Source: an uncultured delta proteobacterium (GTDB lineage: Bacteria; Myxococcota_A; Polyangia; Polyangiales; Polyangiaceae). From it: a stretch of DNA of 59,032 nucleotides. Below the pieces are notes generated by a model. The model was given only the letters and a program-made list of their open reading frames with translations. It was not told the DNA's origin and did no database searches. Location: assembly GCA_903906315.1 (NCBI GenBank), contig CAIVJW010000281.1, positions 1 to 59,032 of the forward strand, read 5' to 3'. A program made the position numbers and the translations under genes. How positions within the stretch are numbered: position 1 is the stretch's first letter; the number at the start of each line of letters is the position of its first letter. Positions 26,019-35,371 of this stretch are shown here, piece after piece.

Positions 26019-28426
26019 GGCGCCCTCATGATCTCGAGCAGGGCCATGCTGCCCGTCCTCGACGTGTCCAGCTCGACGGCTGCTGCCAGCGACGTCGTCG
26101 TCTTGCCCAGATGGTCCACCAAGACGTCGCGCGCCCGGTCGGCGCCGAGACGGTCCAGGTCCATCCGGAGTGTACCACTCTCTCCTCCCCCACGATCAGA
26201 GTGCGACAGAACCGTCAACAGCACCTTGCGCCCGCCGATGCCGAGTCGATGGACTCGCACCGTAGTGTCGACCTTTGCGGGGAAGGTGCGGCGGCTGGGC
26301 TCGAACGTTGCCCCGTCGCCTGGCTGCCCCAGGACGTAGTAGTCCTCGACGTCGGCGAGGAGCGTCGAGATCTCCGAGAGGCCGACCAGCGTCGTCGCGT
26401 CGGCGAAGGCCGACACTCCGCGATAGTAGCCGATACCCTTCACGACATCCGAGGTGGAGGTCAGGTCGAATGCCCGAAACCGGAGGTTTTGTGGCTGCTC
26501 GAGCGCCCGCCCGGCGGAGAGGTTGAAGAGCGGAATCACGTCGGCATGACCTGATCGCCGACCGTAGATGCCCTCACCGATTCCACGCACGAGCTCGCGA
26601 TGGTTGTGCTTCCCATAATAGCCCGTCGCGTACCACTGCGGCATGGTGTACGTGTACGCTCGAGACCAGGACGCTTGCTCCTTCAGTCCGAGGTCTGCAG
26701 CTCCGCTGGGACCGTACGGCCCAGCCGTGTTCACGACGGCGGCGAGCGGATCGACGCTTCGAATCGCCTCTGCCAGGTTCTCGGCAGCTCGGGTGTACAG
26801 GGCAAGGTTGAAGGACTGCCAGTGTTGACGCAGACTGCCCGATGCCACCAGGGCGGCGCTCGCGACGCTCGGCAGACCCTCCGCGGCCGCGAAGACGCGA
26901 AGGGTCGACTCGTCGTAGCTCGGCCGAACAGCCTCGAGCCCGTCGGTGATGAACCCGGTGTATCGAAACGCGAGGCCCAACGTGCGTGGTCGGTCGAGCG
27001 TGCGCTGGATGGCGCGCAGGGGCCCACCAGTCCAGGCGGCCCCTCGTTGTGCGGCGTAGCGCAGGCTGACCCGCGCAGGGTCGGTGAGCCCATCGGCGTT
27101 CGTCTCGCGCTCCTGCACCGGCGCCGGCGCCTCGAACAGCTGGCTGCTATTCGGCCAGAATCGGGTGACGCCGTGCTCGCGGGCGGCGCGATCTCGCACG
27201 AGGTCGTCTGCCGTCGGGGTGGGCCCCTCGTCGAGCAGCGCCGTGTAGTCGCTCCACACCGTACCGCCGAGCATGGCGAACTGGCGCGGAAGAGCGGCAA
27301 GGCGCTCGGGCCAAGACATCTTCCAGTCCTGCACGTCGTAGACGACGACCTCGAGGCGCCTGGGACGACGGAGGCGCTTCGGCGCCGCGACCGGAACGAG
27401 CCGGATGATCTGCCGTGAAACGACCTCACCTGCGTCGAGCACCTCCGCGAGGACGGAAGACTCGGCTCCGCTCGGCACGGTGACCCAGAACCCACCGAAC
27501 TCGACCGCCGATTCGGGGCCTTTCACGAAGCGCGGCAACGCGATCTCGTGCACCGTCGTGCGCCGGGCTCCGTCGTTCCGCATCTCGGTCGTGTGAACAG
27601 GCCCCTTCCCTGGGAACCGCCACCGATCGAGCAGCTCGTCGTTGAAGCCCGACACGACGACGCCCTCTGGCACCGCGAGCCGAAGCACGGGTCGGCGAAG
27701 CCGCCCCGGGGCCATCGTGCTGAACGCCAGGTCGACGAACTGAGACTCACCAACAAGGTAAGCTTGGACGCCCGCGGAGCGCTCTCGGTTCGTCGGGGTG
27801 AGGTCCACGAACAAGTGCGGAGGATGGGGCTCACCGGCGGCGACTACGGCACAGCGGGCATCGTCGAGAGCGATGCCGCCCGCGCGCGACTCGAGCGCGA
27901 CAACGACCGGGCCGGCGGCTCGCACGTCGAAGTCGGCGAAATACTCCCGATATTCGAGTGACATCACGGGGACGGTGAGGCTCTTCGTGCCCAGAGACAG
28001 CCGCAGTTGCGGCAGCGCAGACGCGCCGTTGATGCGGGCCCAGACGCTCACCCGATAGGTGCCTGGGTCGACCGCCACACGCTGCGAGATGCGCGAAACC
28101 CGCTCGCTTGTGTACACCTCGATCGCTCGAGCGCCGGTCCGGGGGGTGGCATCGCCGTGGCCTCCGCCGTCTGGGGTCACGTCGTAGACGTACGCTGGGT
28201 CTGCGCCGGCGAGGTTCTCGACGCTCCAGCCCACGGCATCGGCGTCCTCGAAGCCCGGGTTGACGAGCCGGTTGGCGGTGCTCGGGGGAGGCCCCGGGGC
28301 GGGCAGGTCGGGGGGAGCGACGGCCAGCCCTCCGGCCGTCGGCACGGCGCAAGCACTCCCGGAAGCCACGAGCGCCGCGAGCACCCTTGCGCGACGGCCG
28401 GCCCTCCGCGGCAACGCGGCGCTCAC
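26015..28426 (-). CDS. large exported glycosidase-like protein of unknown function
   Basis: 803 residues from GTG 28426, which overlaps the methyltransferase stop in GTGA; the longer frame to 28558 overlaps that gene and is rejected. The N-terminus is basic then hydrophobic, ending ASGSAC, compatible with a signal peptide or a non-standard lipobox. Residues about 48-170 look like a CBM4/9-type carbohydrate-binding sandwich (RLVNPGFEDADAVGW). A beta-rich region follows. From about residue 350 a region with alternating strands and helices (VVVYDVQDWKMSWPERLA, FWPNSS, RYTGFITDGLEAVRP) resembles a TIM-barrel glycoside hydrolase, and a beta domain ends the protein. I do not recognise the family. 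Its place between a methyltransferase and EpsG suggests trimming, remodelling or release of the polymer in the periplasm or outside. Confidence 0.7.
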   Translation of the reverse strand: MSAALPRRAGRRARVLAALVASGSACAVPTAGGLAVAPPDLPAPGPPPSTANRLVNPGFEDADAVGWSVENLAGADPAYVYDVTPDGGGHGDATPRTGARAIEVYTSERVSRISQRVAVDPGTYRVSVWARINGASALPQLRLSLGTKSLTVPVMSLEYREYFADFDVRAAGPVVVALESRAGGIALDDARCAVVAAGEPHPPHLFVDLTPTNRERSAGVQAYLVGESQFVDLAFSTMAPGRLRRPVLRLAVPEGVVVSGFNDELLDRWRFPGKGPVHTTEMRNDGARRTTVHEIALPRFVKGPESAVEFGGFWVTVPSGAESSVLAEVLDAGEVVSRQIIRLVPVAAPKRLRRPRRLEVVVYDVQDWKMSWPERLAALPRQFAMLGGTVWSDYTALLDEGPTPTADDLVRDRAAREHGVTRFWPNSSQLFEAPAPVQERETNADGLTDPARVSLRYAAQRGAAWTGGPLRAIQRTLDRPRTLGLAFRYTGFITDGLEAVRPSYDESTLRVFAAAEGLPSVASAALVASGSLRQHWQSFNLALYTRAAENLAEAIRSVDPLAAVVNTAGPYGPSGAADLGLKEQASWSRAYTYTMPQWYATGYYGKHNHRELVRGIGEGIYGRRSGHADVIPLFNLSAGRALEQPQNLRFRAFDLTSTSDVVKGIGYYRGVSAFADATTLVGLSEISTLLADVEDYYVLGQPGDGATFEPSRRTFPAKVDTTVRVHRLGIGGRKVLLTVLSHSDRGGGESGTLRMDLDRLGADRARDVLVDHLGKTTTSLAAAVELDTSRTGSMALLEIMRAP

Positions 28427-29289
28427 TCCCCGCGTGCCCCACGATCGAGCTTGAAGAGCCACTCGTCGCAGCCGCTCGAGGTCGCAATGGAAATGCCTTG
28501 CGTCAGGGCGCGCTCGCGCACGAGCGAGAACCCGAGGCCGCCAAGGAATTCGCGGCACGCGGGCGGCGTGATGGACTCGTAGGGATACCCACCAAGCCAG
28601 TCATCAACGTCTCGAACGTAGTCCATGCCCCGCCCGATGGCGCGCGACCCCTCGGCGACCATCGAGTCAAAGTCGCGCCCCTTGAGCCTGAAGGCAAGTC
28701 GAGTTTTTGCGATCCACGCCGCGCGGAGCCACGACCGGACCCTCTCCGGCGCCGACGAGTAGAAGCGCTTCTCAACTTTCCACACGGGACAGAGAATCGT
28801 CTTCCGGTAGAGCGCGAGGTAAAAGAGGCCTCCCGAGCGCACCTTCGCCGCGGCATTCTCGATGGCGCTGAACATCTGACCCGTGTGATGAAGTACCCCC
28901 CACGAGTACACGATGTCGAACTCCGGCAAGCTGGCCATGAAGTCCCGGTCAAGCACCGAGCCCTGGTGCACGGTCCAGTCCGCGTCGTTCGGGAAGTAGC
29001 GCCGCCGGAGCTCGGCGGTGCACCAGACGGAGCCGGAGTCGAAGTCGAACGACACGACCCGCGCTCCCAGTCGCCGCGCCGCGAGGGAGAACAGGCCGCT
29101 GCCCGACCCAATGTCGAGCCAGGTCACCCCGTCGAGGCGCGGACGACCGAGCCACTCCGAGAGGGAGCGCTCGGCGTCGACGATGCGGCGTTCATCGAGG
29201 AGGGCGAGGTACTGCTTCCAGTTCTCCCCGAAGCCATAGCGGGCCCCTTCGGCCTCGTCGAAGGTCGGGCGGCGGTCGGATACGTTCAT
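28423..29289 (-). CDS. class I SAM-dependent methyltransferase, paralogue 1
   Basis: 288 residues. The SAM-binding motif I is LDIGSGSGLFSLAARRLGA, the post-I acid lies in VSFDFD, and the motif IV/V region reads FDIVYSWGVLHHTG. This is a methyltransferase 11/25-type fold, with a C-terminal helical region ending in a sheet. It is closely similar to the protein at 34408-35292 through the whole catalytic domain. The substrate is unknown; O-methylation of a polymer sugar is likely given the locus. It heads block A, overlapping the exported protein gene by 4 bp. Confidence 0.87.
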   Translation of the reverse strand: MNVSDRRPTFDEAEGARYGFGENWKQYLALLDERRIVDAERSLSEWLGRPRLDGVTWLDIGSGSGLFSLAARRLGARVVSFDFDSGSVWCTAELRRRYFPNDADWTVHQGSVLDRDFMASLPEFDIVYSWGVLHHTGQMFSAIENAAAKVRSGGLFYLALYRKTILCPVWKVEKRFYSSAPERVRSWLRAAWIAKTRLAFRLKGRDFDSMVAEGSRAIGRGMDYVRDVDDWLGGYPYESITPPACREFLGGLGFSLVRERALTQGISIATSSGCDEWLFKLDRGARGE

Positions 29290-29459
29290 CGTAACTCTCC
29301 TGGACTTCCGGCGGGTTGGTTGCGCGTCACCGCCCCACTATTCACCCGGCGGACGACCGGTGCGCAAGCCCGGGCTGCCGCCCCAAGGAGACGAGTGCGT
29401 CGCCCCCGACGACGCTCCCTCGCCGAGTGCACCGGCAGTGCAGGCGCACGCCGGCGGAG

Positions 29460-32400
29460 TCAACCCGTCCGAAACAAGAATCGGCGACGGCGGCGCCGCA
29501 ACGCGGCGAATGCGACCGCGACCAGTCCGCCCACGGATGGGTGACCGAAGGGGAACCCGCCAGGGGTCGAGCAAGCACACCCCTCAGCGACGATGACCGC
29601 CGCCGGACTGGGTGCGCTCGAGCGGGCACCACCCGGTCCAGCGGTCACCGCCGAGGCGCCACCCTCGCCGCCGCCGGCCCCCGTCGGCCCGGAGCCACCG
29701 GCCGCGCCGGTGCCGCCCGCGCCTCCGTGACCGCCCGCGGCAGTGCCGGCTCCGCCCGCTCCGCCCGCCGCTCCGCCACCGGCCCCGCCGTCGGAGCCAT
29801 TCAACAGGTGGACCAGCACACCGTTCGAGGAGGTATCGGCCGACCGCCCAGCGGCAGAAACCGCGCGTACGCCAATATAGTACTTCGACCCGTCGTGAAG
29901 CACCAGGTTCAGAATCGCAGCCGAAGAAACGTTGCCGACGTCGGTCCAAGAGGGCTTCGTCACGAACAACGAGCTCGGCGTCGCCACTGCAACCTCATAG
30001 GACACGGCGCCTGCGACGGGCGCCCACGCCGCCCACAGTGTAGTGTGCGTCGACACGTCGCTGATGTCGGCGTCGCTGATGCCGTGGTCCGGGTCCGTCT
30101 CGTAGACGAACGCTGGAGCGGGAAGAATCTCATCCTTGAGAGCGTAGAGATAGCCATCCGCCACGCTCACCAGGATTTCGTCCTTCCCGTCGCCGTCCGT
30201 GTCCCCGAAGCTCGGTGAGCCGACGGGAGCGCCGAAGGCGTGCGCCCATCGGAAAGCGCCAGTACATGCATCGACCGCGTAGAGGTAGCCGTCCGTCGAG
30301 CCGACGAGCGCGGTCGGCCCGCTACCGGCGCCATCGAGGTTCAGGGAGACGGCAACGTCGGTGAGCCGGCCGATGGCCGCCTTGGCCGCGACCGCGGCAG
30401 CGACATCGAGATAGGCCGCGCCCGAAGCGAGGACGATCGTGGTGAAGGCCCCCGGAGTGGCGCCGCCCGTTTGAGTGAATGCCAGCTGCGAGGGCGTGGA
30501 AAACGACCCTTCCACGAGCATGCCCCCCCCGGCACAGGGTGCAAGTGCGCCATATGGATAGGGGGCCCCCGGGCCCTTGCTGGTCCACTTGGACTTCAAC
30601 GTCTCATCGAGCGCACTGGCAGGGTAGTAGCCGCCCTGAAGGAGCATGTCTGTCTTGCCGTCTGCATCGAGGTCAGCAAGGATAGGCATGAAGTACCCAA
30701 AGACGTCCGTGCCAGTCGCAATCTCGGCCCCATTCTTGCCCGAGTAGACGTGCGCGACATCGAGCACGATGGCAACGTCTTCTGCACCGTCTTGGTTCCA
30801 GTCGCCAACGGCAAGCGGCTGGGTCCCCGCCTGCGGGACGAGCTGCTGCGTCCACACCGAAGCGCCCGTCGAGGCCATGACCGTGATGTCGGCGATTCCG
30901 GTCGCGCCATCGAAGTCGAAGCCGACGAACGAGGTCGAGCCGTCGGCGGCGAGGTCTCCCGGGAGCACGTCCCAGAGCGGCCTCCGCGGGAGCGCCAGGC
31001 TCGCGAGCTCTGCTCCGTCTGGGCTCACGCTGGAAATGACGTACTCGGGAGGGTCCGCGAGCGGGTGGACTCGCCGATAGGCGCCGATGGCGGCGGCCCC
31101 TACCGCCGAGGGCCTGATGGCCGCACCGAACGAGTCGGCCAGGCGCCACTGCGGCTGGGCCGGCGCGACGATCGATGCGCCGATGCCGCTGTAGCGCACG
31201 AGGTCACCACGGCTGTCGACGACCAAGACGGCATCTGCGGGGTCGGCCGCCTTCAGCTTGCCGGCGATGGGGGGGCGCCCGAAGCTATCAAAGGCTCCCG
31301 GACCGGTGTAGTAGCCACCGACGAAGGTGCCGGGGAGCGCCGCCGCGCCGTCGAACGTCGGGTTGAGCGTGGCGAATCCGGCGTCGAGCAGCGCAAGGTA
31401 GCCGTCGTTCCTGGCGAGTGCGAGCACGCCGACACCGCTGAGCGCGCGAGGCGTGACGACGGCCGTCGCGCTGACCCGCGCGTCAAGCGCATAGGCAGCG
31501 ACAGCCGCAGGCGGAGCGCTGGCGAGCGAGTACGCCGTCATGGTCTCCGGCTCGGCGACCGAGGTCAGCACGACGGCCGAAATGCCCCCCGGCAGCGAGA
31601 GCGTCACGAGCGCCGTCCCGAGCGCGCTGCGCTCGGCGAGGGCGTAATCGCGCTGCGTCACGATCTTCTGGCCGGCGAGCTGCCAAGCGAGTGTCAGCGC
31701 GGGCGGACTGCGCGTGAACACATACCCGGCGACGTCCGTCCCGTGGGACACGAGCAGCAAGCGCCCCCCGGGCAGGCCTTCGACGTCACCGGCGGCGACG
31801 CCCGGCACGACGGCGATCTCGGCGCCGGTCGTGGCGTCGAGAACGTGCGCTGCGTACTCGCCATCGGGAGCCAGCCCACTGACGACGGCCTCGATCTGGC
31901 CATCGCCGTCGAGATCGACCGCGAGCCTCGACGGCGAGCGCGCGTCACCACCGGCGAGCGCGCTCGCGCTGAACTGCCACAGCAGCTGCAGCGCGGGAAC
32001 CTCGGCGGGCCGGTAGGCGAGTGCGAATAGACCGCGGATTCCGCCATTGGCGTAAGCGGCGTTGCCGTAGCAGAGGAGCTCCTCTCCGGGAACGCCGTCC
32101 ACGTCGGCAGCGAGGCACTGGGATCGGGTGGGTATTGCTCCGGAGGTGGCCAGAACCTTCCCGTCTGCGTCAAACATCTGGGCGGTCTCGACACCCATGG
32201 AGATCATCTGTAGATGCCCGTCCCCGAGAAAGGCTCCAATCGTGTTCGATTGAGCGCGGCAGTGCGGCCGAAGCGGCGGCGGGCCCAGCTTCGTCGGCGC
32301 TGCGATCCCCGACTTGAAGCTGTAGATGAATCCCGCGGCGCCGCTTTCGACCTCGCAGCATCCGCACGTGTCGAGCCACAAGTCGGAAGCGCCATCTCCG

Positions 32401-32882
32401 TTCACGTCACCGAGGCGGAACGCTCCTGGCGTGCCAAGCTCGCCAGCCGGCTCCTCCCACGCGACGAGCCCCGTCTTCCCCGCCACCACGCTCACACCCC
32501 AACCCGTGGCGACGACGACCTCGAGCTGGCCATCGACGTCGAGATCGACGACGGAGAGGATCTGCTGGTAGCCGCGAGACCCGGTGCGCCACGTCGTCCC
32601 GCCCGTCGCGTCCGTCAGCACGAGGTCGCCCCCGGCGATGTAGAGCACGTCGTCGCCGCCATCCTGGTCGACGTCACCCAGGTAGACCTGGGCTGACCCT
32701 CCGCCGAGGCGAGCCCGCCAGTAGGGCGCGGGCTTCTTGATGTCGCTCCCGGTCGTAGAGACGGCAGTCCGCCGGAGGTCGTGCCGCGCGGATGGCCAGT
32801 CCGCAAGGGCGGGGGTGCTCGTCGCGGTCGTGCCGCCGAGCACGAGGCAGCCGACCCAAGAGCGAAGCGGCGACATACGCAT
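29460..32882 (-). CDS. secreted FG-GAP/VCBS-repeat protein with MYXO-CTERM-type tail
   Basis: 1140 residues. A signal peptide (MRMSPLRSW through TPALA, cut before D) is followed by many FG-GAP-like calcium-binding repeats, for example LGDVDQDGGDDVLYI, LGDVNGDGASDLW, VDLDGDGQIEAVV, VGDWNQDGAEDVAIV, LADLDADGKTDML and GDTDGDGKDEILV, predicting one or two beta-propellers. A fibronectin-III-like domain lies near residue 1000. Then comes a Gly/Ala linker and a tail of the form GCACSTPGG, a hydrophobic stretch and RRRRRR: a MYXO-CTERM-type sorting signal, expected to be processed by a myxosortase and leave the protein on the cell surface. The start at 32882 is set by GGAGG seven bases upstream; the 193 codons of open frame before it are non-coding. 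It may be an adhesin or polysaccharide-binding protein. Confidence 0.85.
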   Translation of the reverse strand: MRMSPLRSWVGCLVLGGTTATSTPALADWPSARHDLRRTAVSTTGSDIKKPAPYWRARLGGGSAQVYLGDVDQDGGDDVLYIAGGDLVLTDATGGTTWRTGSRGYQQILSVVDLDVDGQLEVVVATGWGVSVVAGKTGLVAWEEPAGELGTPGAFRLGDVNGDGASDLWLDTCGCCEVESGAAGFIYSFKSGIAAPTKLGPPPLRPHCRAQSNTIGAFLGDGHLQMISMGVETAQMFDADGKVLATSGAIPTRSQCLAADVDGVPGEELLCYGNAAYANGGIRGLFALAYRPAEVPALQLLWQFSASALAGGDARSPSRLAVDLDGDGQIEAVVSGLAPDGEYAAHVLDATTGAEIAVVPGVAAGDVEGLPGGRLLLVSHGTDVAGYVFTRSPPALTLAWQLAGQKIVTQRDYALAERSALGTALVTLSLPGGISAVVLTSVAEPETMTAYSLASAPPAAVAAYALDARVSATAVVTPRALSGVGVLALARNDGYLALLDAGFATLNPTFDGAAALPGTFVGGYYTGPGAFDSFGRPPIAGKLKAADPADAVLVVDSRGDLVRYSGIGASIVAPAQPQWRLADSFGAAIRPSAVGAAAIGAYRRVHPLADPPEYVISSVSPDGAELASLALPRRPLWDVLPGDLAADGSTSFVGFDFDGATGIADITVMASTGASVWTQQLVPQAGTQPLAVGDWNQDGAEDVAIVLDVAHVYSGKNGAEIATGTDVFGYFMPILADLDADGKTDMLLQGGYYPASALDETLKSKWTSKGPGAPYPYGALAPCAGGGMLVEGSFSTPSQLAFTQTGGATPGAFTTIVLASGAAYLDVAAAVAAKAAIGRLTDVAVSLNLDGAGSGPTALVGSTDGYLYAVDACTGAFRWAHAFGAPVGSPSFGDTDGDGKDEILVSVADGYLYALKDEILPAPAFVYETDPDHGISDADISDVSTHTTLWAAWAPVAGAVSYEVAVATPSSLFVTKPSWTDVGNVSSAAILNLVLHDGSKYYIGVRAVSAAGRSADTSSNGVLVHLLNGSDGGAGGGAAGGAGGAGTAAGGHGGAGGTGAAGGSGPTGAGGGEGGASAVTAGPGGARSSAPSPAAVIVAEGCACSTPGGFPFGHPSVGGLVAVAFAALRRRRRRFLFRTG

Positions 32883-33202
32883 GAACCATCCTCCAGATCC
32901 AGCGCGATGGCGCGCGAGCTGACCGGTGACCGTAGCACGCGCCGCGACGACCCTCACGCCGTCCCGAGCGGGCAGCCGCCCGCGGGCCAACGCGCGCCGG
33001 CACGCGAGGCGGAGGCAATGTCGTGACAGCCGTCTCCCACAGCCCCATCGCGGTGCGATGCGGCAGGCGCTTGCGCCTTCAACCGCGCGGCGGGGGACGC
33101 CGCGTCCGGCGCGCGGCTCGCGCTGTGAGCACTCGGCCGCAGGGTTCCGCCGCTTCGCGCGCCCGTGGCCGGCCGTCGGAGCGGAGATGCGCCGTCGCGG
33201 TG
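32883..33202. other. 320-bp intergenic gap before the FG-GAP gene
   Basis: No coding pattern on either strand. It holds the Shine-Dalgarno of the downstream gene and a hairpin with CGCGGCG (33086-33092) and CGCCGCG (33098-33104) around a 5-nt loop, about 100 nt after the glycosyltransferase stop at 33203. This stem may end block D or act as a leader structure. A promoter for the FG-GAP gene is expected here but no convincing boxes were found. Confidence 0.35.
32890..32894 (-). promoter_or_regulatory. Shine-Dalgarno fixing the start of the FG-GAP protein
   Basis: GGAGG on the minus strand, seven bases before ATG 32882. It decides against the much longer open frame that begins at 33461. Confidence 0.7.
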
Positions 33203-34348
33203 CTAGCGGCGGGACCATGACGCGCGGCGACGGTCGACGACACCTCGAACGAGCTCCTCCGTACGGTCCACGAGACGCTCGACACCGAAGGAGGTCTCGA
33301 TGTGCGCGGCCGGGTCGGGCAGCGAAGCCGCAGCTGGATCGAGCGCGACCAGAAGGGCGTCGCCAAGCGCTGCGGCGTCGCCGCTCGGCACGACCCAGCC
33401 GCACCGCCCGACCACTCGAGCGCTGTCCCCAACGTCCGTCACGACGGGTCGGACCCCACACGCCATCGCCTCGGCGACGACATTTGGAAAGCCCTCCGAG
33501 GTCGACGCCGAGACGATGAGTTGGAGCGCGGAGTACGCCGGCACGAGGTCAGACGAGCTCCGAACCCAGTGGCACTGCGCGCTCACGCCCAGGCTCCGCG
33601 CCAGCGCCTCGAGCTCGCTCCTGCGCGAGCCGGGATCCGCCCCGACGACGACGAAGTGGGCGTCGGCTCGCCGAGCGGCGAGGCGCCTCGCAGCGCGAAG
33701 AAATGCCTCGTGCCCCTTGATCGGGTCCAGGCGGCCAACGATGCCCACCAGGGGGGTGGCCGGCGCCACGCCGATGCTTGCGCGAAACCGCGCCCCCGCT
33801 GCGCTGTCGAAGCGCCACTTCTCGCACTCGAATCCATTCTCGACGACGGCCATGCGGCCAGCCGGGAACCCCGCCCGACGGGCGTGCTCCCGGCCGGCCT
33901 CCGAGTTGACGATGATGAGGTCCGCCATGGTGGCCAAGCCGACCTCAACCCGGTGGGATACGACAGATATCCAGCCGTACTTCGACAGATCCACGTTCGC
34001 CGAGCGAATTCCCCAGATTGTTGCACACCGTCCAAAGGGAGCAACTAGGGCCGCGAGAATGTTCGCGCCGCCCATGTAGCTGAGCAGCGCGTCCGGAGCG
34101 CGCTCGCGCGTCTCCCGGCGCAACGCGCGAGCGGAGTGGAGGACATCCCACCGCCCTCCCTTGTCGAGGGACGTGACCTCGAGCCCACGGGCAACGGCTT
34201 CGCGCTCGAAATGTCCGCCCCGATAAAAGGTCACAATGCGCACACGGTGGCCTCGTCGGGCCATGCCGGAGGCAAGCAGCACGAGCTGCCGCTCCGCGCC
34301 GCCCTGACCGAGGGATCGGATGAGGAAGTCTATCGTGATGGACTGCAT
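33203..34348 (-). CDS. GT4-family glycosyltransferase
   Basis: 381 residues of GT-B fold. It begins with the acceptor-domain start FLIRSLGQGGAERQL; the donor domain has VENGFECEKW, LVGIVGRLDPIKGHEAF, VVVGADPG and the E-x7-E motif in TSEGFPNVVAEAM. It resembles the enzyme at 23399-24544. It is the last gene of block D, 59 bp after a methyltransferase, and its 3' end is followed by a 320-bp gap. It probably adds one sugar of the repeat unit; donor not readable. Confidence 0.9.
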   Translation of the reverse strand: MQSITIDFLIRSLGQGGAERQLVLLASGMARRGHRVRIVTFYRGGHFEREAVARGLEVTSLDKGGRWDVLHSARALRRETRERAPDALLSYMGGANILAALVAPFGRCATIWGIRSANVDLSKYGWISVVSHRVEVGLATMADLIIVNSEAGREHARRAGFPAGRMAVVENGFECEKWRFDSAAGARFRASIGVAPATPLVGIVGRLDPIKGHEAFLRAARRLAARRADAHFVVVGADPGSRRSELEALARSLGVSAQCHWVRSSSDLVPAYSALQLIVSASTSEGFPNVVAEAMACGVRPVVTDVGDSARVVGRCGWVVPSGDAAALGDALLVALDPAAASLPDPAAHIETSFGVERLVDRTEELVRGVVDRRRASWSRR

Positions 34349-34407
34349 CCGCTTGCTCCTCGGGACGCGAGGCCCTTCAGTGCTGGGCCACGGCGACTAC
34401 CGTCGAT

Positions 34408-35292
34408 TCATCGCGCGCCTTCGAGATCATGACGGGCAGTTGGCGTCGCTCGTTCCGCGTCCGAGTGCGCAGCTCGCCGGAAGACGAATTCGTTGCACCC
34501 GAGGCGATTCGTGGTCTTGATCCTGACGAGCTCGAATCCGGCCCTTCGATGGAGCTCGACGACGTCGCCTGGCTTCGCCACCTCGAACGGGAGGCCACCG
34601 AGCCAGTCGACCCAGTCGTGAACGGGTGACATGCCGCGCCGCTTCCAGTAGTCGACGAAGCGCTGGAGCGGGCGTCCGTGCCGCACGAGGCCGACAGCCA
34701 TGCTCTGGAGGGCGAACCAGGGGACGAACGACGAGAGAACAACTGCCCGGGCGACGGGGCCCGAGCAGTAGGTGCGCTTGACGGCCAGCCAGAACCTCGA
34801 GAGTTCCTCCTGGTCATTATACAGCGCGATGAACAGCAGCCCGCCCTCAGCCACCGCGCGCATCGCGTTGCTGAGCCCCTTGGCCAGGTCGCCCGTGTGA
34901 TGGAGCACTCCCCACGAGTAGACCACGTCGAACTTGCCCAGTGAGGCGAGGTAAGCCTCGTCGAGTGCGGAGCCCTCCTCGACGGACCAGGCCGGATCGT
35001 CAGTGAAGTACCGACGGCGAAGCTCCATCGCGCACGCGACGGACTCGGGGTCGAAGTCGAATGAGTGGACGCGAGCACCGAGCCTCCGAGCCGCGAGGCT
35101 GAAGAGCCCGCTGCCCGAGCCGATGTCGAGGAATCGCATGCCTGAGAGGTCGTCTACCCCGAGCATCTGCCGAAGCGATTCCACCGCCTCGCGCACGCGG
35201 TCCTCGTCGAGCGTCCGGAGAAAGCTGCGCCAGTTCGACCCGAACTGGAATCTCTTGCCCTGCTTCACGTCCTGGAGGTGTTCGTTTGACAT
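34408..35292 (-). CDS. class I SAM-dependent methyltransferase, paralogue 2
   Basis: 294 residues. It shares LDIGSGSGLFSLAARRLGA, HSFDFD and FDVVYSWGVLHHTG with the protein at 28423-29289. The open frame reaches 35511, but that part overlaps the aminotransferase gene; MSNEHLQD at 35292 is the likely start and gives the same length as the paralogue. The gap to the aminotransferase gene is 79 bp. Predicted to methylate a sugar or precursor in the polymer. Having one copy in each of two operons suggests duplication inside the locus followed by divergence in the substrate-binding C-terminal third. Confidence 0.87.
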   Translation of the reverse strand: MSNEHLQDVKQGKRFQFGSNWRSFLRTLDEDRVREAVESLRQMLGVDDLSGMRFLDIGSGSGLFSLAARRLGARVHSFDFDPESVACAMELRRRYFTDDPAWSVEEGSALDEAYLASLGKFDVVYSWGVLHHTGDLAKGLSNAMRAVAEGGLLFIALYNDQEELSRFWLAVKRTYCSGPVARAVVLSSFVPWFALQSMAVGLVRHGRPLQRFVDYWKRRGMSPVHDWVDWLGGLPFEVAKPGDVVELHRRAGFELVRIKTTNRLGCNEFVFRRAAHSDAERATPTARHDLEGAR

Positions 35293-35371
35293 GGTGTCTC
35301 GTGGTGTTGTCCCGATGGTCCTGGTGTGGCCATTCGCGCCCGGCGCGCCGGCGCGGCGAGGTGCCCACAGA

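Noticed and set aside
32883-33461. 193-codon N-terminal extension of the FG-GAP protein
   Set aside because: Arg-rich without motifs and overlapping the glycosyltransferase; a Shine-Dalgarno and signal peptide set the start at 32882.
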